From an uncultured Marinifilum sp. (GTDB lineage: Bacteria > Bacteroidota > Bacteroidia > Bacteroidales > Marinifilaceae): DNA of 64,000 nt. The notes under the pieces are model-generated. The model made no database searches and had not been told where the DNA came from. It saw only the letters and a list, made by a program, of their open reading frames with translations. Each line of letters begins with the position of its first letter. Positions within the stretch are counted from its first letter, which is position 1. Below, piece after piece: positions 27,412-35,749 of this stretch. The stretch spans positions 1,414,923-1,478,922 of the forward strand of contig NZ_OY781918.1 in NCBI RefSeq assembly GCF_963677195.1. Reading direction: 5' to 3'. A program made the position numbers and the translations under genes.

Positions 27412-28328
27412 TCTTTATTTTTTGCCAGTTTAGGTAATGATAACATTTGAAATATCACCCAAAAAATAACGCTCCAGAAGAATATAATCCCTCCTATAAA
27501 TGTTGCTATAATCCATATTGGAGCATTTGCCCGAGTGCCCCACATAACTCGTTTGTTTAATAAATTCTCTGGAATGGTAGGAACACCTAAAGCAACCATT
27601 TGGTTTTTTTCCAGTTTTCCATAAGAATTTTCATCAGTAATTTTCACAAGTATATTAACCATACCTTCGGTATCTCCCGGTAAATCGGTAGGAAAAGTAA
27701 TATCAAGTTTTCCACTTTTGTTTGTATATGGATCTTCTCCGGAAATATCAAGATAGCCAAATTCTCTTCTCACCATAAAACTTAGCTCTATTCCTTCTAG
27801 GCCTACCCGATTTCCTTTTTTAGTAAGACCCGTTAAGAGGACAGCTATTTTTTTATCTGCTTCCGAAATATCAACAGCTAGATTTACATCGGTAACTTCA
27901 GGATTATTTATTTCCTCAACTTTTAAACTTATTTTTTTATTCTTATCAAATGATCTTAAGTAGGAAATTATCATCCATTTGTCATTGTCGCTGATGGTTT
28001 TTTCGAAGGTTGGCATCGCGCCTAGTCCTTTGTTTAATTTGTAGAATATTTCACCATCGGGTTGTACTAAAAATGCTTGAGATCCCAAATCGCTCGGAGC
28101 AATAGGAGCCAGTGGTAACATGTTATTCATTGTTGGATCGCCATGACACGATTTGCAGTGAATATTGTATAATTTCTTACCTGAATTAATATTTTTTGAT
28201 GATGATTCTAAAGGATTTTGAACTTTTTTTGCACTATTAGGAACATTCCAGTTCTGTGCATTTGTAAATGAACCTGTAAAAGCAAAAATCAGGATCAAAA
28301 TGCTAATTGTATGTATTGATTTTTTCAT
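27408..28328 (-). CDS. Membrane-anchored cytochrome c of an NrfD-type complex
   Basis: A 306-residue protein with a signal peptide (ending TNAQN), a single heme c domain with CKSCHGD (C58, C61, H62) and a probable Met ligand in GLGAMPTF, a beta-rich domain, and a C-terminal membrane helix (IWIIATFIGGIIFFWSVIFWVIF). It is 11 bases after an NrfD-type gene in the same direction. Together with that protein and the Fe-S protein it probably carries electrons between the quinone pool and periplasmic cytochromes. The exact partner is inferred from context. Confidence 0.75.
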   Translation of the reverse strand: MKKSIHTISILILIFAFTGSFTNAQNWNVPNSAKKVQNPLESSSKNINSGKKLYNIHCKSCHGDPTMNNMLPLAPIAPSDLGSQAFLVQPDGEIFYKLNKGLGAMPTFEKTISDNDKWMIISYLRSFDKNKKISLKVEEINNPEVTDVNLAVDISEADKKIAVLLTGLTKKGNRVGLEGIELSFMVRREFGYLDISGEDPYTNKSGKLDITFPTDLPGDTEGMVNILVKITDENSYGKLEKNQMVALGVPTIPENLLNKRVMWGTRANAPIWIIATFIGGIIFFWSVIFWVIFQMLSLPKLAKNKD

Positions 28329-28339
28329 CTGTTTCTGGA

Positions 28340-29680
28340 TTAAGATTCAATTTTAACTTCAAGTCCTTCTTTTTCTGCTACCTCAACAATTGGAATTACT
28401 GGGAAAATTTTTGCAAGAACTGTAATAATAAGAAGTACTAAAGCAAAACTTAACACTGTAACCGATATTTCGATTGATGTTGGATGATAGTGAACAAAAT
28501 TTTCAGGAACATTCTGAATTGGCAAATGTGGATGTAATAATGTTGGAATCACAATAACGTATCGTTTCACCCATGCTGCTACCAATACAAATGCCGAAAT
28601 AATCATAATTGGCAATGGTTTTCTAAACCTTTTAAATAGTAAAAGAATTATAGGAATTATATTACCTAAAAATTGAGATACCCAAAATAATGTTGCCCAG
28701 CTTCCTGTGAATAATTCATTTAGGTGGATATCGTCGCCAGTTTTCATTTTATATCCGGGAACGAGAAACTCGTTTAAGTTAAAGTAAAGATATACCAAGC
28801 AAACCACAACCAATAGTTTACCTATTTTATCGAAATGTAAATCGGTGATGTAATCTTTTAGTTTATAGTTTACCCTAAAAAAATACATTGCAATAATAAG
28901 TGCTGCTGTACCTGCCACGAATGCTCCCGCCACAAAATAGGGTCCAAAAATAGTGGTGTCCCATCCATTTCGCAAGGTCGAGGCAAATAACCACGAAGTT
29001 ACAGTATGAATAGCCAAACCAATGGGTACTATTAAAACCATTAAGGTTCTAATCATTCGATGTAAATGTTTATGCTGACTAGGAGTATTAATGTATCCGA
29101 AAGAAAGAATGTTGTATAACTTTTTTAGGATAGGGGAAGTTTTTTTTAATTCTTTTTTACAGATTGCCAAATCGGGAATCATTGGCAGAATTAGTAGCAA
29201 TGCACTAACAGTTAAATAGGTGGTAATTACTGTAACATCCCAAAGAATTGGCGATTGAAAACGACCATGAATAAGAACGTTTACAACTCTATCGGGGCGT
29301 CCCATGTCTAAAATAATAACCAAACCTGCTACGGCAACAAATGCTACAGCAATAATTTCGGCTATTCTCGAAATTGGTACAATCCAATCTATTTTAAGTA
29401 AACCTAGAATAGAGGAAATAAGCATGCCTACTAAACTAACGGCAACAAAAAATACAAAGTTCGCGATATACATACCCCAGGAAACATAATCGCGCATGCC
29501 GGTAACACCTAAACCATCCCGCAATTGTAAATAGTATGCCCATCCGCAAACACCTATTACTGTTATTAAAAATACAATCCAAAGCTCGAGTCCTTTATGG
29601 TTTTGCATTGGGTGCAGAATGTCTTTTTTTATTTTTTCAAACGAAAGATGGGTTTCCTTTTGTTTTGGTAAGTCATTCAT
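28340..29680 (-). CDS. NrfD/PsrC/ActC-type quinone-reacting membrane protein
   Basis: A 446-residue, ten-helix membrane protein of the NrfD superfamily, with MRDYVSWGMYIANFVFFVAVSLVGMLISSIL near the N terminus, DMGRPDRVVNVLIHGRFQSPILWDV (conserved in the group), and WLFASTLRNGWDTTIFGPYFVAGAFVAGTAALI. Such subunits bind quinone and move electrons or protons across the membrane. Here the catalytic molybdopterin or hydrogenase subunits usual for these complexes are absent nearby. It lies 55 bases after the Fe-S gene. Confidence 0.85.
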   Translation of the reverse strand: MNDLPKQKETHLSFEKIKKDILHPMQNHKGLELWIVFLITVIGVCGWAYYLQLRDGLGVTGMRDYVSWGMYIANFVFFVAVSLVGMLISSILGLLKIDWIVPISRIAEIIAVAFVAVAGLVIILDMGRPDRVVNVLIHGRFQSPILWDVTVITTYLTVSALLLILPMIPDLAICKKELKKTSPILKKLYNILSFGYINTPSQHKHLHRMIRTLMVLIVPIGLAIHTVTSWLFASTLRNGWDTTIFGPYFVAGAFVAGTAALIIAMYFFRVNYKLKDYITDLHFDKIGKLLVVVCLVYLYFNLNEFLVPGYKMKTGDDIHLNELFTGSWATLFWVSQFLGNIIPIILLLFKRFRKPLPIMIISAFVLVAAWVKRYVIVIPTLLHPHLPIQNVPENFVHYHPTSIEISVTVLSFALVLLIITVLAKIFPVIPIVEVAEKEGLEVKIES

Positions 29681-29735
29681 AAGATTTGGGTTAGTGATAG
29701 CAAATAATTATTTGTTATGCTTTAATTAATATGAT

Positions 29736-30671
29736 TTAGTGAAGATTTTTTTCGTCTAATAAATCACCATTAAATTTGAAAGCTCTGTTTTTAGCTGGTA
29801 AATAGTATACACGAGGCTTGGTTCCTAGTTCTGGTAATAGAGTATAACCAGCGTTATCTTCAATTAATTTAGAGAAGCGAACAGTTTCGCCGGTTGTTCC
29901 GTTCGTAACAGCATCTTCGTTTCTATCGCCAAAATAATATACTCCATTTGGGCAGGAAGAAACACAGGAAGGTAATTTTCCTTCGCGCAAACGGTCGGCA
30001 CTAAACAGACATTTTGAAATTGTTCCTTTTTTCTGAGGAACATTAGCTTCTATATTATAGGTTAGTTTATTGTATTTCTCGGCATCTTTAGGTTCTGTCC
30101 ATTGAAAAATACGTGCAGAATAAGGACAAGCAGCAATACAGAAACGACAGCCAATACATCTTTCATTATCTATTAATACGATTCCATCCTGACGTTTAAA
30201 GGTTGCATCAACAGGACAAACTTTTGTACAAGGAGGATTGTCGCAATGTTGACAAGGCTTCGGCATAAAATAAGGAGCCGTATGTTCATCGTCTTGCATT
30301 TGAAGAACATTAATGTGATGTTGGTCGGGTCGTAGCTGATGATGACTTTGACAAGCTTCCATGCATTTACGTGCATTACGACATTTACTAAGGTCAATTA
30401 CCATAACGTAAGATTTTCCAGGCATCCCTTCTCTTCCTCTTTTTTGAAGCTCGGTAAGTGGTTCGGTTACCTTAGGTCTTAATTGGTTTTTATCTACTTC
30501 TACAAGTTGTCCGTCTTGGGTTAGTAAATTAACCATTTCTGCAGGCTTGTTGGCTGCAGCTTTTGCAGCTCCCAAAAGAGAAAAGCTACTAACAACACCG
30601 GCAGCGCCAACCGAAATACCAAGACTTTTTAGAAATTTTCTTCGACTGTGGTTTGAGGTTTCTTCTTTCAT
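29736..30671 (-). CDS. Tat-exported Fe-S protein (HybA/ActB2-like) of the NrfD-type complex
   Basis: A 311-residue periplasmic ferredoxin-type electron carrier. It begins with a twin-arginine signal (SRRKFLKSLGISVG) and ends its leader at about residue 40. It has four ferredoxin cysteine motifs. Motif 2 (C140, C143, C148, C152) and motif 3 (C172, C175, C178, C182) are complete. Motif 1 has Ala100 in place of the second Cys (C97, C103, C107 kept). Motif 4 has Ser224 in place of the second Cys (C221, C236, C240 kept). In this fold motifs 1 and 4 share two clusters, so each of those would lack one ligand. The rest is typical of HybA/DsrO-type proteins. It is the first gene of the three-gene unit. 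Confidence 0.82.
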   Translation of the reverse strand: MKEETSNHSRRKFLKSLGISVGAAGVVSSFSLLGAAKAAANKPAEMVNLLTQDGQLVEVDKNQLRPKVTEPLTELQKRGREGMPGKSYVMVIDLSKCRNARKCMEACQSHHQLRPDQHHINVLQMQDDEHTAPYFMPKPCQHCDNPPCTKVCPVDATFKRQDGIVLIDNERCIGCRFCIAACPYSARIFQWTEPKDAEKYNKLTYNIEANVPQKKGTISKCLFSADRLREGKLPSCVSSCPNGVYYFGDRNEDAVTNGTTGETVRFSKLIEDNAGYTLLPELGTKPRVYYLPAKNRAFKFNGDLLDEKNLH

Positions 30672-31151
30672 TCTTTTAATGGGTTAGTATTTCAAATGCG
30701 TTCTATGTGTAATGTTAAGAGAAAATCGCATACTAAAATATTAAGTATCAATTAAGTTAGACTTACTATTATAGCATTCGGAAAATGTTTTCATTATGAT
30801 CTTAAAATTGCTTAAACGTTTGCGTAATATATCAAATATAAAGAAATATATTGAATTGTGATAGATGCTTTGTTAAGCTATGTATCGAATAAAATAAATT
30901 AATAAATATTTGTTTGGTAGTTTCTAAGTTGTTGATTTTTAATTGTAAAAAAAGTGTTTGATCTACTTAAAATTAGAATTCTTTTGTTTTTGGAAATTTA
31001 CTGTTGGATTCTTCTATGAATCAAGTATTATTAAACTTATATTTAAACATCAGATTTATAGCGAAATAAAGCCTTTGTTTTTACCTAAGCGTTTATCAGT
31101 GAATTATTTATCGATTTTTTAGATGCCAGTATCAAAAGAATCTATGATGAA
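30672..31151. other. Non-coding divergent region before cydAB
   Basis: About 480 bases of AT-rich sequence between the leftward Fe-S gene and the rightward DUF4492-cydAB genes. I see no open frame and no clear FNR half-sites (TTGAT). The promoters for both directions should lie here or in the palindrome region just to the right. Confidence 0.5.
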
Positions 31152-31174
31152 TTTATTCTTGGGTCAAGAATAAA
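31152..31174. promoter_or_regulatory. Perfect palindrome, possible operator of cydAB
   Basis: TTTATTCTTG-GGT-CAAGAATAAA: 10-bp perfect arms around a 3-base centre, about 100 bases upstream of the DUF4492 start. No T run suitable for a terminator follows. It resembles a binding site for a dimeric regulator controlling the oxygen-reductase genes on one or both sides. Confidence 0.4.
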
Positions 31175-31272
31175 GTATACTTTTATCTCGATTATTGATA
31201 AGCAATAAAAGAGTTTATTATCTTTTATTATTTTGTAATTTTCGATTTTATATTAACCGAAAAGTAAAGAGA

Positions 31273-31521
31273 ATGAAAAGAGAAAGTTTCTCGAAACTGT
31301 TAGAGTGGCCCGTTTCTGTGTATCGATTTTATTATAATGGTTTTAAAGGTCAAAATAAATGGAGCCGACAGGTTTGGGTAATTATTATTTTGAAACTTTT
31401 TATTATGTTTTTTATATTAAAGTTGTTTTTTTTTCCTAATTTTTTGAAATCGAAATATGATAATGATAAAGATCGCGGAGATTATGTGATCGAACAATTA
31501 ACTAAACCTAAAAATCAATAA
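31273..31521 (+). CDS. DUF4492 protein preceding cydA
   Basis: An 82-residue protein with one strong membrane helix (VWVIIILKLFIMFFILKLFFFPNFL) after a basic/aromatic N terminus (LEWPVSVYRFYYNGFK), as in DUF4492, which is found immediately upstream of cytochrome bd genes in Bacteroidota. The gap to cydA is one base. The function is unknown, presumably linked to bd oxidase. The longer frame start at 31195 lacks a convincing N terminus; the ATG at 31273 starts with MKRESFSKLLEWP. Confidence 0.82.
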   Translation: MKRESFSKLLEWPVSVYRFYYNGFKGQNKWSRQVWVIIILKLFIMFFILKLFFFPNFLKSKYDNDKDRGDYVIEQLTKPKNQ

Positions 31522-31522
31522 T

Positions 31523-33076
31523 ATGATTGAAAACTTTGATCTTTCTTTAGTGGATTGGTCTAGGGCGCAATTTGCATTAACAGCAATGTATCATTGGATA
31601 TTTGTGCCTCTTACACTAGGACTGGCTTTTATTATTGCAATAATGGAGACCATTTACTTTAAAACAGGAAATCCTGAATGGAAAAAAATTACCAAATACT
31701 GGATGAGCCTGTTCGGAATTAACTTTGCTATTGGTGTTGCAACAGGTATTATTCTTGAATTTGAGTTTGGAACAAACTGGTCGAATTATTCGTGGTTTGT
31801 TGGCGATATTTTTGGCGCACCACTGGCGGTAGAAGGAATTATGGCATTTTTTATGGAATCGACTTTTATTGCAGTCATGTTTTTTGGGTGGAATAAGGTG
31901 AGTAAAAAGTTTCATTTAATTTCAACTTGGCTTGTAGCAATTGGTTCTAATCTCTCTGCTTTATGGATTTTGGTGGCTAATGGATGGATGCAAAATCCTA
32001 TTGGAATGAGATTTAATCCGGATACAGCACGTAACGAGATGATAAATTTTTGGGATATTTTGTTTTCTCCAACTGCCATAAATAAATTTCTTCATACTAT
32101 ATCATCGTCTTATGTATTGGCAGCGGTTTTTGTAATTGGAGTTAGTTCTTGGTATTTGTTAAAAAAACGAGATATTGTTTTTGCTAAGAAAAGTATTGTT
32201 ATAGCAGCTGTTTTTGGATTGTTAACATCTCTATTTACAGTGATGACAGGCGATAACTCTGCAAGAGAAATAGTTCGGGATCAGCCAATGAAGTTCGCTG
32301 CAATGGAAGGTTTATATGACGGATCGAATGGAGCTGGTTTGGTTGCCTTAGGGATGTTCTCGGATGATTACCAAGGCACTTCTAAAAACATGAAAGAATT
32401 CAGCTTTAAAATTGAAATTCCGAACTTACTAAGTTATATGGCTTTTATGAAAGGGGATGCTTTTGTTCCTGGAGTAAACGATATCATAAATGGATATACC
32501 GATCACCATGGAGAAGTTCATCCTCCGGTGAGTGTTAAGATGGAGATGGGGCGCAAGGCAATTGCTGCTCTTAAGAACTATAAGAAAGCTAAAAAGAATG
32601 GTGATGATGCAATGGCTGAGCAAGCTCTTAAGCAGTTAGAAGCAAACTTTAAATATTTTGGTTACGGATATTTTAATGATCCTTATGAAACTGTTCCCCC
32701 AATTTCAATTTCTTTTTATAGTTTCCATATAATGGTAGCATTGGGAATGTGGTTTATTCTTCTGTTCTTGCTTTGTTTATTCTTTATTTACAAGGAAAGT
32801 ATAGTAAATAAAAAGTGGTTTTTACGAGTGGCTATTTGGAGTATACCTTTAGCTTACGTTGCTTCTCAAAGTGGATGGGTTGTTGCCGAAATGGGGCGTC
32901 AGCCATGGGTAATTCAGGATCTTATGCCAACTTTGGCAGCAGTTTCCAATATCGATACATCGGCAGTTATGATTACTTTCTTTTTGTTTTTACTTGTTTT
33001 TACAGGACTTTTAATTGCAGAAATAAAAATTATGCTGAAACAAATTAAAATCGGACCAAATCACGGAGGACAATAA
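31523..33076 (+). CDS. cydA: Cytochrome bd ubiquinol oxidase subunit I
   Basis: The 517-residue heme-bearing subunit of cytochrome bd. The N-terminal SRAQFALTAMYHWIFVPLTLGLAFIIAIMET includes the His ligand region, and WVVAEMGRQPWVIQDLMPT contains the conserved GRQPW. Other typical parts are GWMQNPIGMRFNP and VMTGDNSAREI. The Q loop is of ordinary length for the short-loop class. Works with CydB as a high-affinity quinol oxidase; DUF4492, cydA, cydB and the CydX-like gene form an operon. Confidence 0.95.
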   Translation: MIENFDLSLVDWSRAQFALTAMYHWIFVPLTLGLAFIIAIMETIYFKTGNPEWKKITKYWMSLFGINFAIGVATGIILEFEFGTNWSNYSWFVGDIFGAPLAVEGIMAFFMESTFIAVMFFGWNKVSKKFHLISTWLVAIGSNLSALWILVANGWMQNPIGMRFNPDTARNEMINFWDILFSPTAINKFLHTISSSYVLAAVFVIGVSSWYLLKKRDIVFAKKSIVIAAVFGLLTSLFTVMTGDNSAREIVRDQPMKFAAMEGLYDGSNGAGLVALGMFSDDYQGTSKNMKEFSFKIEIPNLLSYMAFMKGDAFVPGVNDIINGYTDHHGEVHPPVSVKMEMGRKAIAALKNYKKAKKNGDDAMAEQALKQLEANFKYFGYGYFNDPYETVPPISISFYSFHIMVALGMWFILLFLLCLFFIYKESIVNKKWFLRVAIWSIPLAYVASQSGWVVAEMGRQPWVIQDLMPTLAAVSNIDTSAVMITFFLFLLVFTGLLIAEIKIMLKQIKIGPNHGGQ

Positions 33077-33078
33077 TT

Positions 33079-34212
33079 ATGTTTGAAAATTTATCGCATT
33101 TAGCATTACAACAATATTGGTGGGTGATAGACTCACTTTTAGGAAGTATTTTGGTGTTTTTGATGTTCGTACAAGGAGGACAAACGCTAATTTATATAAT
33201 AGGAAAATCGAAAACTGAACGAACAATGGTTGTAAATGCTCTCGGCAGAAAATGGGAATTTACCTTTACAACACTAGTAACTTTTGGAGGAGCAATGTTT
33301 GCATCATTTCCTTTGTTTTATTCTACCTCGTTTGGAGGAGCATATTGGGTTTGGATGGCAATACTTTTTTGCTTTATAATTCAGGCTGTAGCTTATGAGT
33401 TTAGAAGTAAACCCAATAATGTTTGGGGTGCTAAAACATTCGAGGCTTTTTTATTCATTAACGGATTATTAGGGACAATTTTAATTGGAACCGCTGTAGG
33501 TACATTTTTTAATGGAGCCGAATTTACTGTGAATGAAATGAATCAGTCAAGATGGGCAAATCCTTATGGAGGCTTGGAGGCTGTATTAAATATTCATAAC
33601 GTGGCTTTAGGATTAACAGTTTTCTTTTTAGCTAGAGTACTTGGTAGCATGTATTTTATGAATAGCATTGAAGATGATAATATTTTTAATCGCTCAAAAA
33701 AGCAATTGCTAGTATCGGGAATTCCATTTTTAGTGTTTTTCTTATTTTTTGCAATTCGTTTATTAGTAATGGATGGTTTTGCTGTTGATTCTAAAACGGG
33801 TGTTGTTTCGATGGAGTCGTTTAAATATTTACATAATCTAATGGCAATGCCAGTTGTGGCTATACTTTTTGTAGTAGGAGTTGCCGGAGTTTTGTATGGA
33901 TTGATAAAATCGTATTTAGCACAGAAACATACCACAGGAATTTGGTGTGCTGGTGGTGGAACAATTTTAGTTGTTTTTAGTTTGTTTTTACTGGCAGGGT
34001 TTAACAATACAGCATTTTATCCTTCTGTTGCCGATCTGCAATCATCATTAACAATACAGAATGCTTCATCTTCGCATTATACACTAACTGCAATGTCATA
34101 CGTTTCTTTAATGGTTCCGTTTGTTATTGCTTATATCGTGTGGGCCTGGAGAGCTATTAATAATAAAAAGATCGATATTGAGGAGATTCAGGCTGAAGAT
34201 CATTTGTATTAA
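33079..34212 (+). CDS. cydB: Cytochrome bd ubiquinol oxidase subunit II
   Basis: A 377-residue protein of about eight membrane helices, beginning HLALQQYWWVIDSLLGSILVFLMFVQGGQTLI, which is typical of CydB. FNNTAFYPSVADLQSSLTIQNASSSHYTL and the final MVPFVIAYIVWAWRAI are also standard. It is two bases after cydA. It has no redox cofactor of its own in this family but stabilises the oxidase. Confidence 0.95.
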   Translation: MFENLSHLALQQYWWVIDSLLGSILVFLMFVQGGQTLIYIIGKSKTERTMVVNALGRKWEFTFTTLVTFGGAMFASFPLFYSTSFGGAYWVWMAILFCFIIQAVAYEFRSKPNNVWGAKTFEAFLFINGLLGTILIGTAVGTFFNGAEFTVNEMNQSRWANPYGGLEAVLNIHNVALGLTVFFLARVLGSMYFMNSIEDDNIFNRSKKQLLVSGIPFLVFFLFFAIRLLVMDGFAVDSKTGVVSMESFKYLHNLMAMPVVAILFVVGVAGVLYGLIKSYLAQKHTTGIWCAGGGTILVVFSLFLLAGFNNTAFYPSVADLQSSLTIQNASSSHYTLTAMSYVSLMVPFVIAYIVWAWRAINNKKIDIEEIQAEDHLY

Positions 34213-34230
34213 TTAAAAACTAAAAAAGAT

Positions 34231-34344
34231 ATGTATTTATCATCGATAATATGGTTATTAACCTGGCCTTTACTAATTTTTGTTAGTTACAAATTGGTTA
34301 GATATACACTAAAGAAATTAAGTTCTCAGATAGAGAAAGAATAA
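34231..34344 (+). CDS. CydX-like small subunit of cytochrome bd
   Basis: A 37-residue frame starts 18 bases after cydB: one membrane helix (SIIWLLTWPLLIFVSYKLV) followed by a basic/polar tail (RYTLKKLSSQIEKE). It is followed by a strong terminator, so it lies inside the operon. CydX proteins are about 37 residues, single-helix and placed right after cydB. Sequence similarity to E. coli CydX is too weak to claim, so this is an analogue by position and size. Confidence 0.65.
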   Translation: MYLSSIIWLLTWPLLIFVSYKLVRYTLKKLSSQIEKE

Positions 34345-34353
34345 ATATAAAGT

Positions 34354-34387
34354 AATCGGTATTCATAAGGATACCGATTCTTTTTTT
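34354..34387 (+). terminator. Rho-independent terminator of the cyd operon
   Basis: AATCGGTAT (34354-34362) pairs with ATACCGATT (34371-34379) with an 8-base loop and is followed by C and seven T (34381-34387). Confidence 0.85.
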
Positions 34388-34394
34388 AAGGGTT

Positions 34395-34423
34395 TTTCGA
34401 TTTCATTTAAAAGTGTACTTTTG
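34395..34423 (+). promoter_or_regulatory. Promoter of the DAHP synthase gene
   Basis: TACTTTTG at 34416-34423 matches TAnnTTTG, 48 bases before the ATG. A TTTC box at 34395-34398 lies 17 bases upstream, close to the -33 element. Confidence 0.45.
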
Positions 34424-34471
34424 TGCTGCCTGAAATTTTAAGATATCTGGGCATGCCTAAAATTATAGAAT

Positions 34472-35563
34472 ATGAGCGGATTGGATAATATTAAACCTAT
34501 ACATAACTGGTTTAAGAAGTTGGATTCTCACCCTATTGTGATAAGTGGTCCTTGTAGTGCTGAATCGGAAGAACAGCTACTGGCAACTGCGCACGAGCTG
34601 AAAAAGGTTGAACAGGTTAAAATATTTAGGGCAGGAGTGTGGAAGCCGCGTACTCGTCCGAATTCATTCGAAGGAAGAGGAGAGGATGCATTACAGTGGC
34701 TAAATAGGGTGAAATTAGAGACTGGGCTTTTAACAACAGTTGAAGTAGCTTCTCCCAAACATGTTGAAATGTGTCTGCGTCATAATGTTGATATTTTGTG
34801 GATTGGTGCCAGAACAACTTCGAATCCTTTTTCGGTGCAGGAGCTAGCAAGTGCTCTTCAGGGAATGAATATTCCTGTAATGGTAAAAAATCCTATTAAT
34901 CCGGATATTAATCTTTGGATAGGTGCTCTGGAAAGAATTCATAAAGCTGGAATTACGAAACTGGCGGCGATACATCGAGGATTTTATCCTTTTGAGAAAA
35001 CCATATTACGTAATATTCCCAAGTGGGAAATTCCTATAGAATTAAAATCTAGATTTCATAATTTGCCGATTATTTGCGATCCAAGTCATATCGCAGGTGC
35101 TCGGAAATACGTAAAAGAAATGGCCCAAAAAGCTATGGATTTAAATGTAGATGGATTAATGATTGAAAGTCATTTTAATCCGGGTGAGGCATTAAGTGAT
35201 TCGGAACAGCAACTAACTCCAGCCAATTTAGATGAACTGCTAAGAGGCTTGGTTTGTCGTGTTTATAATATCGATCATGATGAAATTGATCAGCTGGAAA
35301 AATATAGAGACCAAATTGATTCTATCGATACACAATTGATACAGCTATTGTCGCAGCGAATGAATATTATCGAGGAAATAGGAGAATATAAGTTTGAAAA
35401 TAACATGACGATTTTGCAGCTTAAACAATGGGAGAAAGTACGCGAACGTGGTGTTGAATTAGGAAATAGTTTGGGAATTAGTGAGAAATTTATAACTCAA
35501 CTTTTAAGAATGATTCATAAGGAAGCTATTCTGAAACAAAATGAGGTGATGAATCGCAAGTAA
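34472..35563 (+). CDS. Bifunctional DAHP synthase / chorismate mutase
   Basis: A 363-residue fusion. Residues 1 to about 265 are the KDOP/DAHP synthase-type barrel (DAHP synthase class I beta): VISGPCSAESEEQ, FRAGVWKPRTRPNSFEG, IGARTTSNPFSVQELA, ICDPSHIAGARKYV, DGLMIESHFNPGEALSD. Residues from about 275 to the end are an AroQ-type chorismate mutase (YRDQIDSIDTQLIQLLSQRMNIIEEIGEYK). It condenses phosphoenolpyruvate and erythrose 4-phosphate and also rearranges chorismate to prephenate, for aromatic amino acids. The fusion is common in Bacteroidota. Confidence 0.93.
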   Translation: MSGLDNIKPIHNWFKKLDSHPIVISGPCSAESEEQLLATAHELKKVEQVKIFRAGVWKPRTRPNSFEGRGEDALQWLNRVKLETGLLTTVEVASPKHVEMCLRHNVDILWIGARTTSNPFSVQELASALQGMNIPVMVKNPINPDINLWIGALERIHKAGITKLAAIHRGFYPFEKTILRNIPKWEIPIELKSRFHNLPIICDPSHIAGARKYVKEMAQKAMDLNVDGLMIESHFNPGEALSDSEQQLTPANLDELLRGLVCRVYNIDHDEIDQLEKYRDQIDSIDTQLIQLLSQRMNIIEEIGEYKFENNMTILQLKQWEKVRERGVELGNSLGISEKFITQLLRMIHKEAILKQNEVMNRK

Positions 35564-35694
35564 TACTTGTATTTTAAAATATAAAGGCAATTTTGATTGA
35601 TCTTTTATAATCCTAAATCTAATTATTGATTTACGATTTTTATTGTGTGCATGGTCTATAAATATTTTAGTTCGAAAAAACTTGCTTAATACAT

Positions 35695-35737
35695 AAAAAC
35701 AAAGGCTAAAGATTGAGATTCTTTAGCCTTTGTTTTT
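35695..35737. terminator. Bidirectional terminator between DAHP synthase and pssA
   Basis: A 17-bp perfect stem: AAAAACAAAGGCTAAAG (35695-35711) with CTTTAGCCTTTGTTTTT (35721-35737), loop of nine. It serves pssA (leftward) and may serve the rightward gene. Confidence 0.85.
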
Positions 35738-35749
35738 AGATATTGCATT

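Noticed and set aside
30672..31272. FNR-type TTGAT-N4-ATCAA operator upstream of cydAB
   Set aside because: No convincing pair of half-sites was found. The perfect palindrome at 31152 has a different sequence.
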